Of a stretch of 64,000 nt of DNA, positions 57,284 through 64,000 are shown one piece after another (position 1 is the first letter of the stretch; every line of letters begins with the position of its first letter). The stretch is from Sulfuriferula nivalis. GTDB lineage: Bacteria > Pseudomonadota > Gammaproteobacteria > Burkholderiales > Sulfuriferulaceae. A model generated the notes under the pieces. That model was not told the DNA's origin. It searched no databases and saw nothing but the letters and a program-made list of their open reading frames with translations. Both the position numbers and the translations under genes were made by a program. Location: assembly GCF_009937995.1 (NCBI RefSeq), contig NZ_AP021881.1, positions 434,001 through 498,000 on the forward strand. Reading direction: 5' to 3'.

Positions 57284-57633
57284 TTTAGTGTGCTATACAA
57301 AACGATATGGCAGTGCTAACCTAACGAATAAGGTTAGATTGTGATCGCGAAGCGAGCCACAATCTGAACCGTTTGTTGGACAAGCCCGGCATGGCTGGGG
57401 CGGGTGTTGCTTGAGCGCTTATGGAAATATCTTTTTGACTATGCTGGCATAACTGGACGCGTTACGCATCCCACCCGCCATTTCACGACCTTCACGTTGC
57501 CATTGCAGCAACTTATTCTATTCAACTCACCGTTTTTAGTCGGCTTTTCGGGCATGTTAACCCAATTTCAGCCTTCTTCAGGGCGAGCACGGCCATACCT
57601 GCCTAGTCTGGCAGGTGGGCGGTGTGGGCTGGT

Positions 57634-58749
57634 TTAGCGCATGGTCTCCCACCCTGTGTCATCTGCTCTGTGTTCCCGTTTTATAGATGGGGCTGATGTG
57701 GCTAGCGGTATCGCTTTGATACGTGTGCGCACTATCTTCATCACCCCACCGCAACATTGGCAACGTATCGCTGGTCTGGGTTGCGCTGGCGGCGGATTGT
57801 TCCGTCGCCATAGGTGGGTCAGCTGTAGCTGGGTGAGTAGTTTGCTATTGGGATGCAGGTAGCCAAAGTTGCGGGCGCGGCGGTAGCCTTTGGGCAGAAT
57901 GTGTTGCAGTATCAGTCGCAGGAAGGCTACACCACTCAAGGTACGGGTTTCCATTTGTTTGGTTTGGCTGTTCCGGTAACGGAAGGTGACCTGACCATGC
58001 CGGTCGGAGAGGATGTCTTTCTCCTGTATCACCCCCCGATACAGATAGCGCCCAAGGTAGATCAGAGCGTGCTGTCCAGTGCCGACGGCTTTGCAATCCA
58101 CCACCCAATCGGTCGGGTAATCGTTTGGCAGGGTGAGTCCTGCTTGTCTGATGCCTGCCAGTAATTTGGCACGAAATACTTTGGCCAGGGCTTTGTGGTT
58201 AAACAGGTAGTTGCCGTGTTTATGACGCATGCGTCGCTGTTTGGGGTTAAAGGCGACAGCGGGCATGACGAGATGCACATGGGGGTGATAGTCCAGTCGG
58301 CGGTTATGGGTATGCAGTACAGTCACCGCCCCTGCGCTGCCGCGCAGCTTGTTGTCGTTTTGGCTGAAGGTGTTGACTGTTTCCCACGCGCAGCGTGTGA
58401 TCAAGTCATACATGACGCGCTGATGTTGCCAGGCCAGTGTGCGCAACTGGGCGGGCACGGTGAAGGTGAGCATGAAGTAGTTGGCGGGGATGGATTTGTG
58501 TAATTGCTGGTCTATCCAGCGCTGTGATTCGTGCGCCTGGCAATGCGGGCAATGCCGATGACCGCAGGAATGTGGCAGGTAGCTGGGTGTTTGACAATCA
58601 TCACAGGCAAGTTGCATCCTCGGGCTCATCTGGCTACGGCAGGTTTGAAAGGCGGTTAAGGCAGCTTGCTGGCTGGGCAATAGGTGATGACCGTGTTGTG
58701 CAAGCAGTTTAGCTGCGTAGGTTGCTACGATGTGCGCCAGTCTGATCAT
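57634..58749 (-). CDS. IS91-family HUH (Y2) transposase, copy 2
   Basis: Identical in translation to the protein at 46314-47429, with the zinc-binding CGHRHCPHC, the HPHVH motif and the YLGRY pair. Start at 58749 by the same ATGA overlap. Confidence 0.92.
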   Translation of the reverse strand: MIRLAHIVATYAAKLLAQHGHHLLPSQQAALTAFQTCRSQMSPRMQLACDDCQTPSYLPHSCGHRHCPHCQAHESQRWIDQQLHKSIPANYFMLTFTVPAQLRTLAWQHQRVMYDLITRCAWETVNTFSQNDNKLRGSAGAVTVLHTHNRRLDYHPHVHLVMPAVAFNPKQRRMRHKHGNYLFNHKALAKVFRAKLLAGIRQAGLTLPNDYPTDWVVDCKAVGTGQHALIYLGRYLYRGVIQEKDILSDRHGQVTFRYRNSQTKQMETRTLSGVAFLRLILQHILPKGYRRARNFGYLHPNSKLLTQLQLTHLWRRNNPPPAQPRPAIRCQCCGGVMKIVRTRIKAIPLATSAPSIKREHRADDTGWETMR

Positions 58750-59659
58750 TTGACTTTGCCCCAATGAATGTGGAATTTCTCCATTAATTGATTAAGGCGA
58801 GTGTGTGCGCTCTGATGGCGTTGTTCGGTGAGGTGGGTGTAGCGGATGGTGGTGAGGATGGACTGGTGTCCGAGTATCTGCTGAATTTCGAGTAAATCGA
58901 TGCCAGCTTCTATCAGGTGGGTGGCATAGCTGTGGCGCAGGCTGTGTGGTGTAATTCTTTTTTTAAGCCACAGTCACGGGTCACTTGACCCAAGGTGGTC
59001 TGGATACCACCACGATCCAGCGGGGTGCGTGCCAAGTGCGATTTGGCAAGACCGCCGTGTCGATTAGGAAAGAGCAAGCTTGGGTTGCGATGGGTGAGCC
59101 AGAAACGGCGCAATACCTGCAAGGTGTTCTCTGATAACGGCACCAATCGATCACGGTTGCCTTTGGCGTTGCGTACTTGCACCCGCATCCGATCCGCATC
59201 GATATCCCCTACCTGCAAGCGTAAGCCTTCGCCTAATCGTAAGCCCAGGCTGTAGAGGGTGAAGAAGAATACGCGGTAGCTCAATACGCGGGTGGCCATG
59301 AAGATTTGTTGTGCCTGGGCGACGGTAATGATGTCGGGCAGGCTATATGACTTGGGTGGTTTAACCAGATCCGCACCTGGCCAGGGTTGGCTGAGTACAT
59401 GGGCATAATAGAACTTCAGTCCATACAGATCATGTTTGAGCGTACTCCATGAATGGGTATCCAGGATGCGAACAAAATAGTCGGTTAATTGTGGCTTGGT
59501 GAGCGCGTCTATCTGGTCATTAAAATACACCGCTGCGCGCCGTACGCCGTGTGAATACAAGGCGATGGTTTTAGGCTGCATGCCTCTGAGCTTGAGGCAA
59601 TTCAGCAGTCGCTGGTGATTGTGCTCGAAGTGCGCGGGGATGGGTGTGGGGGCTGTCAA
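58746..59659 (-). CDS. Tyrosine recombinase split by a -1 frameshift (copy 2)
   Basis: Identical to the gene at 47426-48339, including the run of seven A (plus-strand T at 58958-58964). That both copies keep the same split, with the downstream frame intact, means either a working frameshift or very recent duplication of one defective copy. Confidence 0.85.
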
Positions 59660-59881
59660 TGTCGTCTCCTCGTGGTACAGTAATCAAAATTCCATTGCTG
59701 GGGGAGACGAAATTATGCTGCGTAATTTGATGGTTCGGGAATATTTCTCCGCGATAGCGGCTTCGTTCAACATACCGTAGTATAAAAACTAATCAATTTG
59801 CTACGAATCAATGTAATTGCAACTCTAAATAAAGTATCGGCACATGATGTCGGGCAGATAAAAAGTGCAGGAGTGATGCAG

Positions 59882-60727
59882 ATGCAAAATACTAAATTGA
59901 TGAAGATGCTGGTGCTTGGCTTGCTGTGTGTCGTGAGCGGCATTGTTCATGCTGAGGTGATACAGGTGCGTTTGCCTTCTAAGCTGATGGTAAGTGCTGA
60001 CTATCGTCTTGGTAGCCCTGATAAGCCAGCGGTTATTTTAGTTCATGGATTTTTACAGACTCGGCTGGCTTTGCCTATGAGTGGATTGGCGCAGGCGCTG
60101 AATGATGCTGGTTATACTGTCGTCGTGCCTACGTTGTCAGAAGGTTATAATCTGCGCAATAAGACCGTGGCATGCGAAGCACCCCATCGCCATAATATGG
60201 TGACTGATAGTAATGAAGTTCAGTTCTGGGTGGAGTGGCTGGCGCAACGTACGCAGCAACCTATAGTGCTGATAGCGCACAGTTCCAGTGCAAATGTGGT
60301 GTTGAGCTATGTTTCCGAGCATCCGGATCGTCTTGTACGTCAGGCAATTTTGGTAAGTGTTGTGCCCATCAGAGCTAATCCAGATGAATTGGCTCGAGTC
60401 TTGCGTGCCCCAGAGTCTAGCGGTTTATCTTCCTACACTATGGCCTATTGTCAGCATAATTATTTATCCACTCGGGCAGATTATTTGAGTTATGCGGTTT
60501 GGGATGAAGATAAAATCATTCATACCTTGTCTCAGGCGAAAGTGCCGGTGAAAGTGTTGATCGGCAGTATGGATAAAGTATTCCCTGTCGGGTGGGGTAC
60601 GCGTTTACAGCATGATTTCCCCGGGACGGATGTGGTGAGTGGGGCTGGGCATTTTTTTGATGGTACGGCCGAGTTTGATCTGGATGATAGAGTCCTGGCA
60701 ATATTGAAGTCGCTACGAAAGAACTGA
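59882..60727 (+). CDS. Exported alpha/beta hydrolase
   Basis: A 281-residue protein with a signal peptide (about 1-24, VHA cleavage) and an alpha/beta-hydrolase fold: oxyanion HGFLQ, nucleophile Ser in IAHSSSANV (an atypical A-H-S-S-S-A elbow rather than GxSxG), acid in GSMDKVFP and His in GAGHFFDG. The start at 59882 has AGGAG 8 nt upstream; ATG 59876 is closer than usual. Substrate unknown. It is 1 bp from the diguanylate cyclase gene, so the two are probably cotranscribed. Confidence 0.83.
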   Translation: MQNTKLMKMLVLGLLCVVSGIVHAEVIQVRLPSKLMVSADYRLGSPDKPAVILVHGFLQTRLALPMSGLAQALNDAGYTVVVPTLSEGYNLRNKTVACEAPHRHNMVTDSNEVQFWVEWLAQRTQQPIVLIAHSSSANVVLSYVSEHPDRLVRQAILVSVVPIRANPDELARVLRAPESSGLSSYTMAYCQHNYLSTRADYLSYAVWDEDKIIHTLSQAKVPVKVLIGSMDKVFPVGWGTRLQHDFPGTDVVSGAGHFFDGTAEFDLDDRVLAILKSLRKN

Positions 60728-60728
60728 C

Positions 60729-62198
60729 ATGGTACGCGCCTGGTTTCAGTCACATTCGATTAAAACGCATGTCATTCTGTTTATTCTGCTGTTGTCTGTG
60801 TTATTAAGCGTTGTCAATTTATTGGCATATGAAAAAATGGCCGATGTGCGGGAGAAAATTCAGCAGCAACATGCCTTGGCAGCCAAAGCGGAGTTGGCGA
60901 AAGCGTTATTGTCTATACAGCCATTTATGACTGCCGCTATACAGAAATTTGTAGACAGCGATGAAACGCATCAACAGTTGTTTGATACCAGCTTTTATGA
61001 ATATTGGCGGGATGGTCGCGCATTGAGTAGTGGCCTGCTACCAACTATGGTAGATGAAATCGCCTTGTATGACCGGCATGGCAAGGTGCTGGCATCAGCG
61101 GCATCAAATGATATTCCGGATGAATTGCCAGCCACACCTTCGTTGTGGATCAGGCTGCATGATGGTCGGACATACGGCTATTTAGTGCGTCCACTTTATG
61201 ACGGTTACAGCAAAACTCAGCTTTCTGGCTATGCTTTGGTGCGTTTTGATTTCATGGCTGCATTGCGTGAGGTATTGCCATTCTATGACGTAAGTACACG
61301 TGATTTTGGTTTTGATTTAATACCAGATCATGTTGTCACGATGGGAGATATGGTAGCGCATATCCATTTCCGCCCTTCTGATAATCCCGATGTGGATATG
61401 CTGTTCAAAGTGATGCAGCAAACGCAATTTGGCGTGTTGTGGATATTGCTGTTTTTATCTTTGGGCGTGTACTTGATGGTGATGCGTTATATGGCGACAC
61501 CGCTAGTGCATTTGGCGCGTCATATTCGTGTTTTGGGTGATCATCATAGTCGTGAGGATGCGCCGAAATTTGAAGATCCTTTGTATGTGCTTGAGTTGGA
61601 TGAATTAAGGTGCTCGCTCAACACCTATCAGCAGCAACTCGATGGCATGCACAGGCGCATTGATGATAAGAATAAGGCGCTCTGGGATATGGCGCATAGA
61701 GATGGCCTAACCGGGGCTTATAATCGTCTGGCTTATGACGAGGAGTTTATAGCACTGCATGAGTTGGCAAAATCTCAGCTTATTTCTACCACGCTGTTGT
61801 TAATTGATTGCGATAAATTCAAACATATTAATGACACTTACGGGCATCATGTGGGCGATGAAGTGCTGATTACATTGGTGAAGCTGATACAGAAATGTTT
61901 GCGCAACGATGATAGGTTATACCGCATCGGTGGTGATGAGTTTGTGGTGTTGTTGACCGAGCATAATTCGATTTATGGCGTGACCGTTGCTCAACGTATC
62001 GTGCAGGCAGCGGCCGAATATGAAACCCATAAATTGGGTATGCATGAGCCTATGGTAGTGAGTATCGGTATCGCCCATGCAGCAACGATTAACTCAGATG
62101 TGCTGATGAGTTTGCATAAGCAGGCGGATAAAGCAATGTATCGCGCCAAACAGCAAGCATCGCAAAAATTAGTGGTGTATGAACCCAACATGGCATGA
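60729..62198 (+). CDS. Membrane diguanylate cyclase (GGDEF)
   Basis: A 489-residue c-di-GMP synthase: membrane helix (about 12-32), a periplasmic sensor domain (about 35-235), a second helix (about 237-257), a linker, and a GGDEF domain (about 325-485) with RIGGDEF. The feedback I-site RxxD (RNDD) lies exactly five residues before GGDEF. No EAL domain. It probably senses a periplasmic signal and may control attachment or surface polymers. Confidence 0.94.
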   Translation: MVRAWFQSHSIKTHVILFILLLSVLLSVVNLLAYEKMADVREKIQQQHALAAKAELAKALLSIQPFMTAAIQKFVDSDETHQQLFDTSFYEYWRDGRALSSGLLPTMVDEIALYDRHGKVLASAASNDIPDELPATPSLWIRLHDGRTYGYLVRPLYDGYSKTQLSGYALVRFDFMAALREVLPFYDVSTRDFGFDLIPDHVVTMGDMVAHIHFRPSDNPDVDMLFKVMQQTQFGVLWILLFLSLGVYLMVMRYMATPLVHLARHIRVLGDHHSREDAPKFEDPLYVLELDELRCSLNTYQQQLDGMHRRIDDKNKALWDMAHRDGLTGAYNRLAYDEEFIALHELAKSQLISTTLLLIDCDKFKHINDTYGHHVGDEVLITLVKLIQKCLRNDDRLYRIGGDEFVVLLTEHNSIYGVTVAQRIVQAAAEYETHKLGMHEPMVVSIGIAHAATINSDVLMSLHKQADKAMYRAKQQASQKLVVYEPNMA

Positions 62199-62250
62199 AT
62201 TGTCTGGCTGGGTTAAGATGTTCGGGTTCGTCTACCGACCTTAATTATTC

Positions 62251-62556
62251 ATGAAATTTCAACACTTGCCATTAGGCACTCGCTTTGTTTATCAAGGTGA
62301 GATTTTCACTAAAATATCCCCTCTGGTAGCGTCTGTTGACGGTGGTGGTCAGCGTATGATCCCGCGTTATGCGAGTCTGTCTCCTGTAGATGGGGTGGAG
62401 ATAACTGCACCTGCTAAAACGAAATCTGGGCTTATTGAACTGGATCGTGTTTGGCTGGCGCTGGACACACTGGAACATACGCTGGCGCAGTCTGTGCTGG
62501 ATGCCGAAGTGGTTAAACTGGCTGTGGCGCAATGCAGGGAAACGATACGCGCATGA
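62251..62556 (+). CDS. Hypothetical 101-residue protein
   Basis: I do not recognise it. It is a soluble protein with a beta-rich start (LPLGTRFVYQGEIFTKISP) and a helical C-terminal third. Its stop overlaps the ATG of the UbiA-like gene (ATGA), which supports real translation. Confidence 0.62.
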   Translation: MKFQHLPLGTRFVYQGEIFTKISPLVASVDGGGQRMIPRYASLSPVDGVEITAPAKTKSGLIELDRVWLALDTLEHTLAQSVLDAEVVKLAVAQCRETIRA

Positions 62557-63425
62557 AAATGTTGTCTGCATTGTGGCGTTTGATGCGCCCTCATCAATGG
62601 CTAAAAAATAGTTTTGTTTTTACTGGATTGCTGTTTGGGCATGCCTGGAACGATAGCGTTATCGTGTGGCATGTGGTGCTTGTTGCGGTAGCGTTTTCGT
62701 TAATGGCGAGTGCGATATATATTCTCAATGACATGGTGGATAGAGAGCAGGACAAGCTGCATCCTGTTAAATGCCTACGACCATTGGCAGCTGAGGAATT
62801 GACATTGCCGACCGCAGGATTGTTTGCGATGTTGCTGACAGGTATCGCTTTGAGTATTGCGTATGCGGTCAGTAGCGTGGCGTTGATAATCGTAGTGGCT
62901 TATGCGCTGATGAATCTGGCCTACTCGCTACGTCTCAAGCATGTGGTGATGCTGGATGTGTTTATTATTGCCATGGGATTTATGCTGCGCATACTGGTGG
63001 GTACGCTGGGTGTGGGTATCCCGCCGTCACAATGGTTGTTGCTGTGTGGTTTGATGGTCACACTTTTTTTGGGATTCGCCAAACGCCGTGCTGAAATGAC
63101 CGCACTGCATAATGGCGGCACTGCGCATCGCAAGGTGCTGGCGCATTACAGCTCAGTTTTGCTCGATAAGATGATAGGCATTACCGCATCCGGCGTGATT
63201 ATGAGTTACAGCCTCTATACCATGAGCCCGGACACAATACGCGCACACGGTACGGCATATCTGATCTATACCGTACCGTTTGTGATGTATGGTGTATTCC
63301 GCTACATTTATTTGCTGCATGAGCAACAGGGTGGCGCAGATCCATCGCGTGAGCTGGTGCGAGATGTGCATCTGGTAGTTGCGGTATTGGCCTGGGCATT
63401 GACGACCTTCTGGCTGATACGATGA
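62553..63425 (+). CDS. UbiA-family prenyltransferase, DPPR-synthase-like
   Basis: A 290-residue membrane protein with about eight or nine hydrophobic segments. The first Asp-rich motif is NDMVDREQDKLHPVK. The opening RPHQWLKNSFVF and the closing of the Asp motif on HPVK are typical of decaprenyl-phosphate phosphoribosyltransferases (Rv3806c type), which attach phosphoribose from PRPP to a polyprenyl phosphate. This would supply substrate to the DprE1/DprE2-like pair. The start at 62553 overlaps the previous stop. Confidence 0.88.
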   Translation: MKMLSALWRLMRPHQWLKNSFVFTGLLFGHAWNDSVIVWHVVLVAVAFSLMASAIYILNDMVDREQDKLHPVKCLRPLAAEELTLPTAGLFAMLLTGIALSIAYAVSSVALIIVVAYALMNLAYSLRLKHVVMLDVFIIAMGFMLRILVGTLGVGIPPSQWLLLCGLMVTLFLGFAKRRAEMTALHNGGTAHRKVLAHYSSVLLDKMIGITASGVIMSYSLYTMSPDTIRAHGTAYLIYTVPFVMYGVFRYIYLLHEQQGGADPSRELVRDVHLVVAVLAWALTTFWLIR

Positions 63426-64000
63426 TGTTGCAGGGCTGGCGACGGCACGCCTTATTGCTGGTGATGCTGGTCAGTGTCGCGGCATATCTGGGCTTTGTGC
63501 TGTGGACAGGCTGGGATGCGGTAGTGCACGCGGTCAGCCAGATAGGCTGGGGGGTGACGTTACTGGCGTTGGCGCTGTCTATGGTGAATTACATACTGCG
63601 CTTCGTTCGCTGGCAATTGTATCTGGCGCAGCTGGGACACAAGCTGCCGCTGGCTGAGCATTTCAAAATCTACATGGCAGGTTTTAGCATGACCATCGTG
63701 CCGGGCAAGGTCGGTGAGACTATCCGCAGCCTGTTTCTCAAAGCGCATGGCGTGGATTATGCTAAAAGCGTTGCGGTGTTTTTCAGTGAACAAGGTTCCA
63801 ATTTAATCAGTATGGTATTGCTCGCAGCGGCAGGCGCGTGGGTGTATCCCGTGGCGCAGCCTTTTGTGCTGGGTTTGAGTGCGGTGCTGGTGGTGATCCT
63901 GGTGTTGTTACAGCAAGCGCGGTTGTTATTGTTGATAGAGGGTTGGAGTACGCGTGTGTTGCCAGTTAAATTGGCGCGGATTATTCATGCCGGAGTCACC
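63422..64000 (+). CDS. YbhN/LPG-synthase TM-like membrane protein, cut by window end
   Basis: The first 193 residues of a multi-pass membrane protein (about five hydrophobic segments seen), with LRFVRWQLYLAQLG and the conserved PGKVGETIRSLFLK loop of the UPF0104/lysylphosphatidylglycerol-synthase TM family. The ATG overlaps the ubiA-like stop. Family members have been proposed as lipid or polyprenyl-linked sugar translocases; here it may flip the polyprenyl-pentose. The frame is open to the window edge. Confidence 0.82.
   Translation, partial: MMLQGWRRHALLLVMLVSVAAYLGFVLWTGWDAVVHAVSQIGWGVTLLALALSMVNYILRFVRWQLYLAQLGHKLPLAEHFKIYMAGFSMTIVPGKVGETIRSLFLKAHGVDYAKSVAVFFSEQGSNLISMVLLAAAGAWVYPVAQPFVLGLSAVLVVILVLLQQARLLLLIEGWSTRVLPVKLARIIHAGVT

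Larger units (their letters stand above)
57321..59771 (-). mobile_element. IS91-like element with tyrosine recombinase, copy 2
   Basis: Same 2451-bp unit and same orientation as 46001-48451, offset by 11,320 bp. Left flank ...GTGCTAAC and right flank ATACCG... differ from those of copy 1. It separates the HAD gene from the hydrolase gene and so splits the presumed polyprenyl-pentose cluster. End hairpins are at 57337-57364 and 59749-59760. Confidence 0.93.

Noticed and set aside
48452-57320. Region between IS copies as a composite transposon
   Set aside because: The two halves of pstS lie directly on either side of copy 1, so the DNA to its right is native chromosome, not cargo brought in with the IS pair.
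1-64000. CRISPR array or prophage
   Set aside because: No set of regularly spaced direct repeats, cas genes or phage structural genes is visible. The only integrase-like genes belong to the IS91-like elements.

Overview
The window looks like chromosome of a nitrogen-fixing betaproteobacterium, probably in or near the Nitrosomonadales (Gallionella/Sulfuricella-type relatives). This is inferred from gene content (NifA-controlled cluster, betaproteobacterial-type porin, HslVU preceded by a STAS protein, MetH, PyrR-PyrB-pseudo-dihydroorotase), not from a database search.

Region 1-9.8 kb is a nitrogen-fixation accessory cluster. On the minus strand lie a FmdB-type zinc ribbon gene, iscS-iscU-erpA-iscA-hscA-fdx, nifV and a serine acetyltransferase gene cut by the window start. 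nifA runs the other way. Near-consensus sigma-54 promoters stand before fmdB, iscS and nifV, and exact TGT-N10-ACA NifA sites stand before iscS and nifV. An Isc-type Fe-S machine, rather than NifU/NifS, therefore seems to have been placed under NifA control. It lacks iscR and hscB. NifA carries the complete cysteine motif of the oxygen-sensitive class.

Region 9.8-25 kb is housekeeping: tRNA-Arg(CCG), a membrane-anchored cytochrome c, alr-dnaB-eamA-metH (minus), a rhodanese, algH-ruvX-pyrR-pyrB-pyrC' (tightly overlapped; pyrC' has lost its metal ligands), a dynamin-like GTPase and mutM. Region 25-31.5 kb holds a TolC/MacA/MacB-like tripartite exporter with a split MacB and a small membrane protein, then a porin. 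A short dispersed repeat occurs in inverted orientation on either side of the permease and porin.

Region 31.6-40.8 kb looks like a metal (probably zinc) acquisition locus: a CobW-type GTPase, two DUF2946-like small proteins each followed by an outer-membrane protein, a TonB-dependent receptor, ExbB-ExbD-TonB, and ZnuA/ZnuB-like proteins without an ATPase. Region 40.9-45.7 kb holds a duplicated-module STAS protein, hslVU, a SurA/EpsD-like lipoprotein and a PAP2 phosphatase.

Region 45.8-60 kb is shaped by two apparently identical 2451-bp IS91-like elements in the same orientation. Each has a HUH transposase and a tyrosine recombinase whose catalytic half is reached only by a -1 frameshift at a run of seven A. 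Copy 1 splits a Pho-box-preceded pstS. Copy 2 lies within a polyprenyl-phospho-pentose locus. Between them are a repeat island, a transglutaminase-like protein, gpsA, an SH3 protein, secB and a Phd/VapC toxin-antitoxin pair. The toxin gene overlaps a run of genes for a GT39-type glycosyltransferase, DprE1-like and DprE2-like enzymes and a HAD phosphatase.

Region 60-64 kb holds an alpha/beta hydrolase, a diguanylate cyclase, an unknown 101-residue protein, a UbiA-family DPPR-synthase-like enzyme and the start of a YbhN/LPG-synthase-like membrane protein. With the DprE genes these suggest synthesis and use of a polyprenyl-phosphate-linked arabinose or ribose donor.
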